DNA from: Streptomyces sp. NBC_00878
GTDB taxonomy: Bacteria > Actinomycetota > Actinomycetes > Streptomycetales > Streptomycetaceae
DNA length: 64,000 nucleotides
Assembly: GCF_026341515.1 (NCBI RefSeq)
Contig: NZ_JAPEOK010000001.1
Coordinates: forward strand, 3,658,001 to 3,722,000
Direction of reading: 5' to 3'
Shown: positions 1 through 8,912 of the stretch, one piece after another
Layout of the letters: each line of letters begins with the position of its first letter
Numbering within the stretch: position 1 is the stretch's first letter
Made by a program: the position numbers and the translations under genes
The notes under the pieces: model-generated
Databases searched by the model: none
What the model was told of the DNA's origin: nothing
Seen by the model: the letters and a program-made list of their open reading frames with translations, nothing else

Positions 1-987
1 GCCGGGACCGTAGTTGACCGCCGGGACGCCGAGCGCGCTGAAGCGGGAGACGTCGGTCCAGCCGTACTTGGGCTGGGGGGTGCCCCCGACGGCCTCGATG
101 AAGGCGGCGGCCGCGGGGTGGGAGAGGCCCGGCAGCGCCGCGCCACTGTGGTCGTCGACCACGAACTCCGCGATGTCGCAGTCGGCGAAGACCTCGTGGA
201 CGTGGGCCAGCGCTTCGGCCTCCGTACGGTCCGGCGCGTAACGGAAGTTGACGGTCACCACGCACTCGTCGGGGATGACGTTGCCCGCCACTCCGCCCGA
301 GATGCCGACGGCGTTGAGGCCCTCGCGGTATTCCAGGCCGTCGATGACCGGATAGCGCGGCTCGTAGGAGGCGAGGCGGGCGAGGATCGGGGCGGCCGCG
401 TGGATGGCGTTGGAGCCCATCCAACTGCGCGCGGAGTGTGCGCGCTCGCCCTTCGTCCTCAGCAGCACCCGCAGGGTTCCCTGGCAGCCGCCCTCGACCT
501 GGCCGTCGGACGGCTCCAGGAGGACCGCGAAGTCGCCCTGCAGCCAGTCGGGGTGGGCCTCGGCCACATGCTTCAGACCGTTGAGGTGTGCGGCGACCTC
601 TTCGTTGTCGTAGAAGACGAAGGTGAGGTCGCGGTTGGGGGCCGGGACCGTGGCCGCGATCCGCAGCTGGACGGCGACACCCGACTTCATGTCGCAGGTG
701 CCGCAGCCCCACAGCACGCCGTTCTCGTCGAGGCGCGAGGGCACGTTGTCGGCGATCGGGACCGTGTCGATGTGGCCTGCCAGGATCACTCGCTCGGCCC
801 GGCCCAGGTTCGTACGCGCCACGACGTTGTTGCCGTACCGGTCGACCGTCAGGTGCGGCAGGGCTCGCAGGGCGGTCTCGACGGCGTCCGCGAGGGGCTT
901 CTCCGTGCCGCTCTCCGAGGGGAAGTCGACGAGCTGCGCGGTGAGCCGGGCGGCGTCCAGGGCGAGGTCAAGTTGGGTGTCGGCCAT
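1..987 (-). CDS. dapE: N-succinyl-LL-diaminopimelate desuccinylase (partial, C-terminus beyond window)
   Basis: M20-family zinc peptidase that removes succinate from N-succinyl-LL-diaminopimelate in lysine and peptidoglycan-precursor synthesis (cytosolic). 329 codons are visible, beginning [10 protein letters not shown]; the last ~30 residues lie off the left edge. Visible metal and catalytic residues: GHIDT (H72, D74), CGTCDMKSG (D99), and YDNEE (catalytic base E129, ligand E130). The dimerisation/lid domain follows with [19 protein letters not shown] at 987 is preceded by an AGGG stretch. dapC, which acts one step earlier in the succinylase route, lies 2.2 kb away. The family call is secure; substrate is inferred from sequence and neighbourhood. 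Confidence 0.95.
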   Translation of the reverse strand, partial: MADTQLDLALDAARLTAQLVDFPSESGTEKPLADAVETALRALPHLTVDRYGNNVVARTNLGRAERVILAGHIDTVPIADNVPSRLDENGVLWGCGTCDMKSGVAVQLRIAATVPAPNRDLTFVFYDNEEVAAHLNGLKHVAEAHPDWLQGDFAVLLEPSDGQVEGGCQGTLRVLLRTKGERAHSARSWMGSNAIHAAAPILARLASYEPRYPVIDGLEYREGLNAVGISGGVAGNVIPDECVVTVNFRYAPDRTEAEALAHVHEVFADCDIAEFVVDDHSGAALPGLSHPAAAAFIEAVGGTPQPKYGWTDVSRFSALGVPAVNYGPG

Positions 988-1228
988 GCCGTCGACCCTA
1001 ACGCGGCGCGCGTCCGGGCCCGGCCGGCGACCGGGCGACGACCGGGCGGAGTGCCGGGCAGCGGTCGAGCCCAGGTCGAGCAGGAGTAGGGCGGCGGTCG
1101 GGCGGTGGTCGGGCCACAGCCCTGTATCGGACTCCCGGCCGTTTCGGCAAACCGGCACGACTTCCGGGCCCCAGGATTTTCCACAGCTCCACAGATTCCA
1201 CACAGTACTCTCCAGTATCTTGTTGCAA

Positions 1229-2260
1229 GTGGCAGCGCCTTCCCCCACTTCCGCCCGTTCCTTACGCCCTTCGCGCCGCGGCCGTCTTCTGCGTTCGGGA
1301 GCCGCTTTAGCCGTGTTACTCGCCCTCGCGGGCTATCTCGCCGTGCAGTACCTGACCGGGAGCAGGGGCGAACCGAAGTGCAAGGTCGTCGCGGGCAACG
1401 GCGACGGAGAGTCGTACGAGTTCACGGCGGAACAGGCGGTGAACGCGGCGACGATCACGGCGGTCGGCACCCTCCGCGGCGTGCCCGAGCGTGCCGTCAC
1501 GATCGCCCTCGCGACGTCCCTCCAGGAGTCCGCCCTGCTCAACATCGCCCACGGCGACCGGGATTCACTGGGCCTGTTCCAGCAGCGGCCGTCGCAGGGC
1601 TGGGGCACCGAGAAGGAGATCCTGGACCCGACGTACGCGGCGGACGAGTTCTACGAGCACCTGGAGAAGGTGCCGGACTACACGAAACTGCCGCTCACCA
1701 TCGCCGCGCAGCGCGTCCAGCGCAGCGGCTATCCCGAGGCGTACGCGAAGCATGAGCCGGACGCCACGCTCCTCGCCGCGGCCCTGACCGGGCGCGCGGC
1801 CGGCACCCTCACCTGCGAGGGACGGCCGAGCACAGCGCCCGACGGCCCGGAGACGGTGCGTTCCGCGCTCGTCCGGGACTTCGGGCGCGACGTGCTCCGG
1901 AAGGTGGGCGCGGAAGCCACCGCCACCTCACCGGCTGCCACCTCACCGGCCTCCGCATCGGCATCGGCATCGGCATCGGCGGCCGTACCGTCCGTCTCGT
2001 CCACCGGCGCGAGCAGCCCCGGCGGCCCGCAGACCGTGACCTTGACCGTCCCGAAGGCCCCCGCCGCGCAGGGCGGGGCGCTGCGGCGGGGCTGGGCACT
2101 GGCGCACTGGGCCGTGGCCAACGCGTCCGCGCTGCACGTCGACCGGGTCTCGTACGCGGGCCGGGCGTGGACGGCGGGCAACACCCAGAGCGAGTGGCGC
2201 GACGACGGATCGGGTGCGCGGAACGCCACGGACGAAGTCCGAATCGTCACCGGTCAGTAG
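1229..2260 (+). CDS. Membrane-anchored lysozyme-like (transglycosylase-fold) protein
   Basis: 343-residue protein with an Arg-rich cytoplasmic start, one membrane anchor at about residues 23-42 ([16 protein letters not shown]) and an extracellular domain. Residues 90-125 carry a goose-lysozyme/SLT-like pattern, [10 protein letters not shown] with candidate catalytic E100, then [18 protein letters not shown], as in actinobacterial lysozyme-like wall proteins. A low-complexity ASASASAS linker, encoded by a gcatcg repeat near nt 1955-1985, separates it from a C-terminal domain rich in W/A. Likely acts on, or binds, peptidoglycan outside the cell; that is inference. Start: GTG at 1229 gives a short Arg-rich N-terminus; no strong ribosome site is visible, so TTG 1220/1223 remain possible. 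Divergent from dapE. Confidence 0.75.
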   Translation: MAAPSPTSARSLRPSRRGRLLRSGAALAVLLALAGYLAVQYLTGSRGEPKCKVVAGNGDGESYEFTAEQAVNAATITAVGTLRGVPERAVTIALATSLQESALLNIAHGDRDSLGLFQQRPSQGWGTEKEILDPTYAADEFYEHLEKVPDYTKLPLTIAAQRVQRSGYPEAYAKHEPDATLLAAALTGRAAGTLTCEGRPSTAPDGPETVRSALVRDFGRDVLRKVGAEATATSPAATSPASASASASASAAVPSVSSTGASSPGGPQTVTLTVPKAPAAQGGALRRGWALAHWAVANASALHVDRVSYAGRAWTAGNTQSEWRDDGSGARNATDEVRIVTGQ

Positions 2261-2624
2261 TACGGGCCGTCACCCGTTCGGGGCACTACCGGCGCGGCAT
2301 CTCGACGGCCCGCCAAGGTTTTCCTCCGGCGCGTCCCGCGTCTCCCGCGAATCCGCAAAATCCCTTGGGGACAAAGGGCCGTAGCGATTCGGCAGACTTT
2401 CTCACCGGGCGTTCTTTGCCCGGGTTTCTCCGCAGCCGATAATGCGACGCATTGCCAACTCTTTACATTGGGCCACCGCAACCTTCGCGGACTTCGAGCG
2501 GTAGTCACTGCGTCCGAGCCCGGAACGATCAACAGCCGGTCGATCAACGGAAGGCCGACATCCAGTCGGTCAACTGCCGGGCACGGCACGACACTTCACC
2601 GTTCTCTTCCGTCAAAGGAGCATC
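2261..2624. other. Intergenic region, leader of the secreted-protein gene
   Basis: No gene seen. It holds a stem CCGGGC/GCCCGG near 2405-2424 and a candidate promoter: TTGCCC (2416-2421), 16 nt, GATAAT (2438-2443). If used, the mRNA leader before the gene at 2625 is about 170 nt long. Confidence 0.4.
2416..2443 (+). promoter_or_regulatory. Candidate promoter for the secreted-protein gene
   Basis: -35-like TTGCCC (2416-2421), 16-nt spacer, -10-like GATAAT (2438-2443). The -35 hexamer sits in the right arm of a CCGGGC/GCCCGG hairpin. Assigned by eye only. Confidence 0.35.
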
Positions 2625-3062
2625 ATGTCCCTCCCCCTGACCCGCCGGATCGCCCGTGCCGCGCTGCTCGTCGCAGCGGGAGCGGCAGCCGGGGTCGGTG
2701 CGGCCGGCTCCGCGAGCGCGGCCGAACTGCCGGCCACCCCCGACCTCGGCGGGCTGACCGCGCTGGACAACGCGGGCACCACCGTCGACGGCGCCACGCA
2801 GAACGCCACCGGGCTCGCGGGTGACGCGGGCAGCAAGGCCGTCAAGAAGGCCGTGCCGACCGCGGGCAAGACCGGCGGCAAGGCCGTCAAGACCACGACT
2901 CCCGCCGCCCAGAAGACCGCCGGGGATGCCGCCGGGACCGCGGGTGACGTGCTCGGTGACGCCGCGGGGGCCACCGGTGGTGGGCTGCCGACCGATTCCG
3001 TTGCCAAGGGTGGGCTGCCCGGGGCGGAGCAGCTGCCGCTGAAGGGGCTGCCGCTCGGCTAG
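2625..3062 (+). CDS. Small secreted Ala/Gly/Thr/Lys-rich protein, unknown function
   Basis: 145 residues. Clear Sec signal peptide: RRIAR, hydrophobic core ALLVAAGAAAGVGAAG, cleavage after SASA (about residue 32). The mature part lacks Cys and is built of A/G/T/K-rich low-complexity segments (GKTGGKAVK, AGDAAGTAGDV) with an LP-rich tail. Ribosome site AAAGGAG lies 5 nt before ATG 2625. Small secreted proteins of this composition are common in Streptomyces; no enzyme family is recognised. A strong terminator follows directly, so it is probably monocistronic. Confidence 0.8.
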   Translation: MSLPLTRRIARAALLVAAGAAAGVGAAGSASAAELPATPDLGGLTALDNAGTTVDGATQNATGLAGDAGSKAVKKAVPTAGKTGGKAVKTTTPAAQKTAGDAAGTAGDVLGDAAGATGGGLPTDSVAKGGLPGAEQLPLKGLPLG

Positions 3063-3080
3063 CCGCCTGGGCTGTGTCGC

Positions 3081-3119
3081 GAAGGGGTTCAGGGAGTTTC
3101 CCTGAACCCCTTCGTTTTT
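3081..3119 (+). terminator. Strong intrinsic terminator
   Basis: Perfect 14-bp stem (3081-3094 with 3100-3113), 5-nt loop AGTTT, followed by GTTTTT. Ends the secreted-protein transcript; the best classical terminator in the window. Confidence 0.9.
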
Positions 3120-3140
3120 GCCCGGTGGGTGGGTGCGGCT

Positions 3141-3202
3141 GCGCTGTGGCTGGTCGCGCCCACGCGGTGGAGCCGCAAATCGATACAGTCCCGCGCCCCT
3201 AA
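3141..3202. repeat. Streptomyces interspersed GC-rich element, copy 1
   Basis: Contains TGGTCGCGCC, GGTGGAGCCGCAAAT and CCCGCGCCCCT modules that recur near 7046, 42163, 54158 and 59050. Sits between the terminator and dapC. Confidence 0.6.
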
Positions 3203-3227
3203 GAAACGCCCCCGCCCGGGCAATTAA

Positions 3228-4322
3228 TCAAGTCAGGCGGGCTACCGCCGCCCCTACCCGTTCGTCCGTTGCCGTGAGTGCCACGCGTACGAAGGTGTCG
3301 CCTGCCGGGCCGTAGAAGTCGCCCGGGGCCACCAGGATGCCGAGGTCCGCCAGGTGGGCCACCGTGTTCCAGCAGGGCTCGTCCCTCGTGGCCCAGAGGT
3401 AGAGGCTGGCCTCGCTGTGTTCGATGCGGAAGCCGTGGGCCAGGAGGGCGTCGCGGAGGGCGGTGCGGCGGGCCGTGTAGCGGGCGCGCTGTTCGTGGAC
3501 GTGGGTGTCGTCGGAGAGGGCGGCGACCGTCGCGGCCTGGGTGGGCGCGGAGGTCATCATGCCGCCGTGCTTACGGATCTGGAGCAGGTCACCGAGGACC
3601 GCGGAGTCACCGGCCAGGAACGCCGCGCGGTAGCCCGCCAGGTTCGACCGCTTGGAGAGCGAGTGGACCGACACGATCCCCTCGTACGAGCCGCCGCACA
3701 CCTCGGGGTGCAGGACCGAGACCGGGTCGGCCTCCCAGCCCAGCTCGATGTAGCACTCATCGGAGAACACGAGGATGCCGTGCTCGCGCGCCCAGGCCAC
3801 GATCCGGGTCAGTTCCGGGAGGGCGAGCACTCGGCCGGTCGGGTTCGACGGGGAGTTGAGCCACAGCAGCTTCAGGCCGGTGGGGTCCAGGTCCGTCGGG
3901 TCCTCGTATGCCACGTAGTCCGCGCGGGCCAGGCGGGCGCCGACCTCGTACGTCGGGTACGCCAGGCGCGGGTAGGCGACCCGGTCGCCGGGGCCGAGCC
4001 CCAGCTGCGTGGGCAGCCAGGCGACCAGTTCCTTGGAGCCGACCACCGGCAGGACGTTGCGGTGGGTGAGGTCCCGTGCGCCCAGCCGTCGCTCGCACCA
4101 GCCCACCAGGGCGTCCCGCAGCTCCGGCGTGCCCCACACCGTGGGATAGCCGGGCGAGTCGGCCGCCGCGACCAGAGCTTTCTGGACCAGGTCGGGCACC
4201 GGATCGACCGGAGTGCCGACGGACAGGTCGACGATGCCGCCCGGGTGAGCGGCGGCCGTCGCCTTGAAGGGCTCCAGCTTGTCCCAGGGAAAGGTGGGAA
4301 GCCGGTCGGAGACTGCGGACAC
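3228..4322 (-). CDS. dapC: Succinyldiaminopimelate transaminase (class I/II PLP aminotransferase)
   Basis: 364 residues, fold-type I aminotransferase. Visible: NSPSNPTG (N160), FSDECY (D188) and SVHSLSKRSN with the PLP lysine at K224. Converts N-succinyl-2-amino-6-ketopimelate to N-succinyl-LL-diaminopimelate, the substrate of the dapE product. In actinobacteria the gene for this enzyme is typically found beside fdxA, as here. Same strand as fdxA but separated by 213 nt with a terminator, so probably its own transcript. ATG at 4322. Confidence 0.93.
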   Translation of the reverse strand: MSAVSDRLPTFPWDKLEPFKATAAAHPGGIVDLSVGTPVDPVPDLVQKALVAAADSPGYPTVWGTPELRDALVGWCERRLGARDLTHRNVLPVVGSKELVAWLPTQLGLGPGDRVAYPRLAYPTYEVGARLARADYVAYEDPTDLDPTGLKLLWLNSPSNPTGRVLALPELTRIVAWAREHGILVFSDECYIELGWEADPVSVLHPEVCGGSYEGIVSVHSLSKRSNLAGYRAAFLAGDSAVLGDLLQIRKHGGMMTSAPTQAATVAALSDDTHVHEQRARYTARRTALRDALLAHGFRIEHSEASLYLWATRDEPCWNTVAHLADLGILVAPGDFYGPAGDTFVRVALTATDERVGAAVARLT

Positions 4323-4461
4323 GGGTTCTGCTCACTTTCTCGTACGAACGTACGGACGTACCGGTGGCCCGTTCTGCGGGCGCGTCCTGCGGGCGCGTCC
4401 TGCGGGCCCGTCCTACGGGTGGCGCGTCGTACGGGGTGGCGGCTTCGTACGGCAAACGCCT

Positions 4462-4494
4462 CGGTCCCGTACGGCGGCAGGCCGTACGGGACCG
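4462..4494 (-). terminator. Hairpin terminator downstream of fdxA
   Basis: Perfect 14-bp stem (4462-4475 with 4481-4494), 5-nt loop, GC-rich and without a U tract, as usual for Streptomyces. Lies 40 nt past the fdxA stop. The adjacent 4370-4430 holds three imperfect copies of a TGCGGGCGCGTCC unit. Confidence 0.7.
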
Positions 4495-4535
4495 GGGCGG
4501 CACTCTACGGCTGGGCGGGACCCCAGCGTACGTAC

Positions 4536-4856
4536 TTACTGGTTCTGCGGCGGCAGCGCTGCGACGAAGGGGTGGTCGCGCTCGATGAGTCCCAGTTTGC
4601 TGGCACCGCCGGGCGAGCCGAGCTCGTCGAAGAACTCGACGTTCGCCTTGTAGTAGTCCTTCCACTCCTCGGGAGTGTCGTCTTCGTAGAAGATCGCCTC
4701 GACCGGGCAGACCGGCTCACAGGCTCCACAGTCGACGCATTCGTCCGGGTGGATGTACAAGGACCGGGAGCCCTCGTAGATGCAGTCGACCGGGCACTCC
4801 TCGATGCACGCCTTGTCCTTGACGTCGACACAAGGCTGCGCGATGACGTAGGTCAC
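4536..4856 (-). CDS. fdxA: 7Fe ferredoxin, [3Fe-4S][4Fe-4S] type
   Basis: 106 residues beginning MTYVIAQPCVDVKDKACIEE. Cysteines C9, C17, C21 and C25 (C-x7-C-x3-CP, the 3Fe-type motif) and C40, C43, C46, C50 (C-x2-C-x2-C-x3-CP, 4Fe cluster). Soluble low-potential electron carrier; FdxA-type ferredoxins serve cytochromes P450 and other redox enzymes. Divergent from the GNAT gene. Ribosome site GAGGAGG lies just upstream of the ATG at 4856. Confidence 0.95.
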   Translation of the reverse strand: MTYVIAQPCVDVKDKACIEECPVDCIYEGSRSLYIHPDECVDCGACEPVCPVEAIFYEDDTPEEWKDYYKANVEFFDELGSPGGASKLGLIERDHPFVAALPPQNQ

Positions 4857-4948
4857 GCTGTCGTTCCTCCTCGATAGGGCGCTGGCGAGCCGTCTTCAGG
4901 CCTCCGCCACCTGGCGCGCGGGAGCGCGGCGTCGTCGATGCCCACACC

Positions 4949-4954
4949 TAGTAT
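4949..4954 (+). promoter_or_regulatory. Candidate -10 element in the fdxA/GNAT divergent region
   Basis: TAGTAT matches the Streptomyces vegetative -10 (TAGRRT-like) about 45 nt before the GTG at 4999. No convincing -35 partner is seen. Confidence 0.3.
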
Positions 4955-4998
4955 CTCCGTTCTTGGGCATGATCCGAACAGGAGGGTTGGACTGAGCT

Positions 4999-6123
4999 GT
5001 GGAATTCTCCGCACACTTCCGGCTCAAGGTCCGCGTTACCCGCGCTGACGTGGGAAAACGTGTCTCGGTTCGACGGTTGCACGAAGACGCTCCTGAGGGT
5101 GAGAAGTTCACCGACACGGTTGGCGTTCTCACATCATGGGATGACGGTGTGCTCCTGATCACACGCCGGTCCGGGGAGAGTGTCCGGATTCCGGAGTCGG
5201 CGCTGGTGGCGGGCAAGGTCGTGCCCTCCGCGCCCGCCCGCCGCCGGGGTCCGGCGGCCTCGTACGAGGAACTGGCGCGGGTCTCCGCACGGGCCTGGCA
5301 GCCGGTCGAGCGGGAGCGGCTCGGTGAGTGGGAGCTGCGGGCCGCCGCGGGGTTCACCCGGCGCGCCAACTCGGTGCTGCCGCTCGGCGACCCGGGCGTC
5401 CCGCTGGACGAGGCCCTGTCGCTCGTACGGGAGTGGTACGCGGCCCGGGGGCTGCCCGCGTACGTGCAGACCGCGACCGGGGCCGCGGGCACGCAGGAGC
5501 CGCTGTGCGCGGAGCTGGAGGCGCGGGGGTGGGTGCGTGAGGTGAGCGCGGAGATGTGGATCGGCGCGCTGGCGCCGATCGGTGATCTCCCGGACCCCGA
5601 CCCGGACCGGGCCGTCGTGCTGGCGCGCGAGGCGGACGAGGCGTGGCTGGGCCGCTACCAGCGCAAGGGCGTGAGCGGGGTGGCCCTGGAGGTGCTGGGC
5701 AGCGGGCCCTCGGTGTGGTTCGCGACCGTGCCCGGCGCCGAACCGGGCATACCTGCGGCCATCGGCCGCTGTGTGGTCGACGGGCGCTGGGCCGGTTTCG
5801 CGGCGGTGGAGGTCGATCCGTCCCTGCGCCGCCAGGGCCTGGCCACCACGGTCATGGCCGCCCTGGCCCGCCAGGCCCTGTCCGAGGGCGCCTCGGCGGC
5901 CTGGCTCCAGGTGGAGGCCGACAACGCGGGCGCCCGGGCCCTGTACGCGGGGATGGGCTTCGCGGCGCATCACGCGTACCACCACTATCGCGGGCCCGCG
6001 GCACCGCGCGGCGGGACCCCCATGACCCCCGCTGGTGCCGACGAACACATCGGCCAGGGCCCCGGCGGCGAAATCCGTGGAGAAGTCCGTGGCGGAGCCA
6101 CACAGCGGTATCGATCGGCGTGA
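4999..6123 (+). CDS. GNAT acetyltransferase with N-terminal SH3-like domain (Rv0428c-type)
   Basis: 374 residues. Residues 1-75 form a small beta-rich domain (VGVLTSWDDGVLLITRRSGE); the C-terminal third is a GNAT fold with RRQGLATTVMAALAR (acetyl-CoA loop) and NAGARALYAGMGF. The two-part architecture matches the mycobacterial Rv0428c-type family. Substrate unknown. GTG 4999 is preceded by AGGAGGG at about 12 nt spacing. The next gene starts within 20 nt of its end, so the two are probably co-transcribed. Confidence 0.85.
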   Translation: MEFSAHFRLKVRVTRADVGKRVSVRRLHEDAPEGEKFTDTVGVLTSWDDGVLLITRRSGESVRIPESALVAGKVVPSAPARRRGPAASYEELARVSARAWQPVERERLGEWELRAAAGFTRRANSVLPLGDPGVPLDEALSLVREWYAARGLPAYVQTATGAAGTQEPLCAELEARGWVREVSAEMWIGALAPIGDLPDPDPDRAVVLAREADEAWLGRYQRKGVSGVALEVLGSGPSVWFATVPGAEPGIPAAIGRCVVDGRWAGFAAVEVDPSLRRQGLATTVMAALARQALSEGASAAWLQVEADNAGARALYAGMGFAAHHAYHHYRGPAAPRGGTPMTPAGADEHIGQGPGGEIRGEVRGGATQRYRSA

Positions 6124-6140
6124 AAGGGCACGAGGCAGCT

Positions 6141-6992
6141 ATGCGTCCTCTTCATCCTCCCGGGCCCGAGCGGAGCGCCGCGTGGCGGCGGCGGTTCGGC
6201 GACGAGGCGCGGGCCGAGCGGCCCGACCTGTCGGCGTTGTGTCTGCTGGTGGGCGCCCAGGCGGACGGGGGGCTGGACGAGGCCGGGATGGACGCGGCGC
6301 AGATCGAGCTGGACCGGCTGGCCGGGGAGCTGCCGTTCGGGCCCGGCGGGCCGCGGTCCTGGGCCGCGGCGCTCGCCGAGCATCTGGGCGGCCGTTGTGG
6401 GTTCCGGGGTACGCCCGGTGACTATCAGCGGCTGGACTCCTCGCTGTTGCACGAGGTGCTGCGGCGGCGGCGCGGGCTGCCGATCCTGTTGTCGGTGGTG
6501 TGGATGGAGGTCGCGAGGCGGGCGGGGGCGCCGGTGTACGGGGTTGCTCTGCCGGGGCATTTCGTGGTCGGGTTCGGGCCGCCGGAGCAGCAGGTTCTCG
6601 TTGATCCGTTCGACGGTGGCCGGGTGCTGACCGGGACCGATGCGGAGCTGCTGGTGGCCGGGGCGACGGGGGCGCCGCTGGATCCGTCGATGCTGTCGCC
6701 CGCGGATCCGTTGGACGTCGTCCTGCGCATCCTCAACAATGTCCGGGCCTGGGCGGCGGCTCGGCCCGAGCAGTCCGATGTGGCCCTCTGGGCCGTCGAC
6801 TTCTCCCTGTTGCTGCCCTCGCATCCCGCTCGGCTTCGGTACGACCGGGCCCAACTGCTCGTTGAGCGGGGGGACTTCCTTGCGGGGGCGACGGAACTCG
6901 ATGCGTACGCGGAGGTTGTGGCGGCCGTTGACTCGTCGGCGGCCGACAGGGTTCGGCGGCAGGCGCAGGCGGCTCGGGCGATGCTCAACTGA
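6141..6992 (+). CDS. SirB1/transglutaminase-like protein
   Basis: 283 residues. SirB1-type features: LLHEVLRRRRGLPILLSVVW, then VYGVALPGHFVVGF and LVDPFDGGRVLT, followed by a helical TPR-like tail with NNVRAWAA. Related to transglutaminase-fold proteins; biochemical role unknown. ATG 6141 has GAGG 5 nt upstream; a GTG at 6120 overlapping the stop of the preceding gene (GTGA) is an alternative start that would add seven residues and couple translation. Confidence 0.85.
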   Translation: MRPLHPPGPERSAAWRRRFGDEARAERPDLSALCLLVGAQADGGLDEAGMDAAQIELDRLAGELPFGPGGPRSWAAALAEHLGGRCGFRGTPGDYQRLDSSLLHEVLRRRRGLPILLSVVWMEVARRAGAPVYGVALPGHFVVGFGPPEQQVLVDPFDGGRVLTGTDAELLVAGATGAPLDPSMLSPADPLDVVLRILNNVRAWAAARPEQSDVALWAVDFSLLLPSHPARLRYDRAQLLVERGDFLAGATELDAYAEVVAAVDSSAADRVRRQAQAARAMLN

Positions 6993-7045
6993 GTTTTGGC
7001 TGAGCCGCAGCTCTCTTGCCCAGGCGCCGTAGGGCTGTTGTCGTC

Positions 7046-7115
7046 GTGCGGCCACGGGCGCGTTGTGGCTTGTCGCGCAGTTCCCCGCGCCCCTACGGGG
7101 CGCCCCTGAAGGGGC
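7046..7115. terminator. Interspersed element acting as bidirectional terminator
   Basis: Lies between the converging SirB1-type and response-regulator genes. Contains the TTGTCGCGCAGTTCCCCGCG module and two overlapping hairpins: GCGCCCC-TAC-GGGGCGC (7087-7103) and GCCCC-TGAA-GGGGC (7102-7115). Second copy of the interspersed family. Confidence 0.7.
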
Positions 7116-7116
7116 T

Positions 7117-7731
7117 CTACAGCCAGCCCTTTTCCCTCGCGATCCTGACCGCCTCCGCCCTGTTCCGTGCCGCCAGTTTTTGGATCGCGGTGGAGAGGTA
7201 GTTGCGGACCGTGCCCTGGGAGAGGTGCAGGGTTGTCGCCAGTTCCGCGTTGGTGGAGCCGTCGGCCGCCGCGCGGAGTACCTCGCGTTCGCGGTCCGTC
7301 AGGGGGTTGGCGCCCTCGGCCAGGGCCGCCGCCGCGAGCGCGGGGTCGATGACGCGTTCGCCGGTGAGGACCTTGCGTATCGCTTCGGCGAGTTGGGCGG
7401 CGGGCGCGTCCTTCACGAGGAAGGCGTCGGCGCCCGCCTCCATGGCGCTGCGGAGATAGCCGGGGCGGCCGAAGGTCGTGAGGATGACCAGCTTGAGCTC
7501 GGGGAACTCCCGGTGGAGCTCGGCCGCCGCCTCGATGCCGGTGGCGCCCGGCATCTCGATGTCCAGGAGCGCCACGTCCACGTCGTGCCCGCGTACGGCG
7601 GCCAGCACCTCGTCGCCGCGCGCGACCTGTGCCACCACGTCGATGTCCGGTTCGAGGCCGAGGAGGGCGGCCAGGGCCTCGCGGACCATCGACTGGTCCT
7701 CGGCGAGCAGGACCTTGATCGTTCGGCTCAT
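7117..7731 (-). CDS. LuxR/NarL-type response regulator
   Basis: 204 residues: receiver domain (EDQ acidic pair near residue 11, phospho-acceptor D57 in LLDIEMP, switch T in ILTTFGR, K in FLVKDAP) and a C-terminal LuxR-type HTH (LTDREREVLRAAADGSTNAELATTL). Last gene of a four-gene operon; its ATG overlaps the stop of the histidine kinase (ATGA, 7731-7728). Predicted to be phosphorylated by that kinase and probably to control the linked ABC exporter, as in DesKR-like loci (inference). Confidence 0.95.
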   Translation of the reverse strand: MSRTIKVLLAEDQSMVREALAALLGLEPDIDVVAQVARGDEVLAAVRGHDVDVALLDIEMPGATGIEAAAELHREFPELKLVILTTFGRPGYLRSAMEAGADAFLVKDAPAAQLAEAIRKVLTGERVIDPALAAAALAEGANPLTDREREVLRAAADGSTNAELATTLHLSQGTVRNYLSTAIQKLAARNRAEAVRIAREKGWL

Positions 7732-8912
7732 GCCCCGGATCCTACGGCTGGGGTGGCCGCGGGAACGCGGGCCAGTAGCCGAAACCCGTGCCGTGCGCTT
7801 CCCGCCTCCAGCTCCCCGCCCACCTTCTCCAGCCGCTCCCGCAGTCCGGTCAGCCCGTTGCCCGGACCGCTGCCAACCCGGTTGCCCGGACCGCTGTCGG
7901 GCCCGCCTCCGTCGTCCTCCACGCTCAGCTCCAGCACCGGTCCGTCGAGTGTCTGCCGCCGTACCAGCTCGACCACGCAAGCCCGGGCCCCACTGTGGCG
8001 TACGACGTTGGTGACGGCCTCGCGCAGTGCCCACGCCAGCACGGACTCGGTGTCCGAGGTGACGCCGGTGAGGTCGGGTTCGGCCGGCAGTTCGGCCGTG
8101 ATGCCCGCCGCGGTCAGGGCGACCCGCGCGCCCGCGAGTTCACCGGGCAGCCGGGGCCGCCGGTAGCCGGTGACCGCCTCCCGTACGTCGACCATGGCCT
8201 GGCGGCTGACGTTCTCCATGTCGGCGACCTGCTGGGCCGCCTTGTCGGGGTGGTCGGGCAGCATCCGGCCCGCGAGCTCGCTTTTCAGCGTGATCAGCGA
8301 GAGCGAGTGGCCGAGCAGGTCGTGCAGGTCGCGGGCCAGCCGCAGCCGTTCCTCGTTGGCGGCGAGCTGGGCGACGGTGGCACGGGCCTCGCGCAGCTCG
8401 ATCGTCGTACGGATCAGGGTGCGGACGCCCACCATCGCGAATCCTCCGAGGAGCGCCGGAAGGAGCAGCGAGGCCAGGTACTCGTCCCCCTCCGGTACGG
8501 AGAAGGCGATCACCGTCATCAGCGCGGACACGCCCGGGACGGTCAGCCGTGCCAACCGCGGTGGCAGTGCCGCGCCGGACGCGACCGACACGTACACGAA
8601 CAGGACGAGCCACTCGCGGCCGAGGGTGAGCGAGAGGATCGAGGACTGGGCCGCGAGTACAGCCAGTGAGCCGAGCACCACACCGTTCGTCTCACCGCGT
8701 CCGGCGCGGAAGATCAGGGCGAAGTACCAGACGACGAAGGCCACCAGGCCGATGACGCCGAGGACGCGGACTCCGTCACTGTGCCCGCCGTGCAGCAGGT
8801 CGCTCACGGGCGCGCTCAGGTAGGCGAGCCAGATGCTGGTCCACAGGAGCTTGACCGCCCGCTGCTTCCGGTTCGTGGGGCGCTGCCCGATGCCGATCTC
8901 CACGCCGCTCAC
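7728..8912 (-). CDS. DesK-type membrane sensor histidine kinase
   Basis: 394 residues. About five hydrophobic segments (residues 22-170), then a HisKA_3 dimerisation helix with ERLRLARDLHDLLGHSL (phospho-acceptor H197), and an HATPase domain (REAVTNVVRHS, VEDDGGG, GNGLTGLRERLE). GTG 8912 overlaps the stop of the permease gene (GTGA). A GPGN-rich insert (DSGPGNRVGSGPGNGL) sits in the ATP lid. Cognate partner is the next gene. The stimulus is probably sensed in the membrane and linked to the ABC transporter. Confidence 0.93.
   Translation of the reverse strand: MSGVEIGIGQRPTNRKQRAVKLLWTSIWLAYLSAPVSDLLHGGHSDGVRVLGVIGLVAFVVWYFALIFRAGRGETNGVVLGSLAVLAAQSSILSLTLGREWLVLFVYVSVASGAALPPRLARLTVPGVSALMTVIAFSVPEGDEYLASLLLPALLGGFAMVGVRTLIRTTIELREARATVAQLAANEERLRLARDLHDLLGHSLSLITLKSELAGRMLPDHPDKAAQQVADMENVSRQAMVDVREAVTGYRRPRLPGELAGARVALTAAGITAELPAEPDLTGVTSDTESVLAWALREAVTNVVRHSGARACVVELVRRQTLDGPVLELSVEDDGGGPDSGPGNRVGSGPGNGLTGLRERLEKVGGELEAGSARHGFRLLARVPAATPAVGSGA

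Noticed and set aside
118..1089. Long open frame antisense to dapE
   Set aside because: Antisense shadow of a GC-rich gene; dapE on the other strand is certain.
1177..1208. DnaA-box-like TTTTCCACA / TTCCACACA sequences between dapE and the lysozyme-like gene
   Set aside because: Only two or three imperfect boxes, no cluster, no dnaA/dnaN nearby; more likely promoter-region sequence.
2261..2624. Possible riboswitch (e.g. ydaO-type) before the secreted-protein gene
   Set aside because: The leader lacks the conserved element sequences I know for that class; only a short stem is visible.
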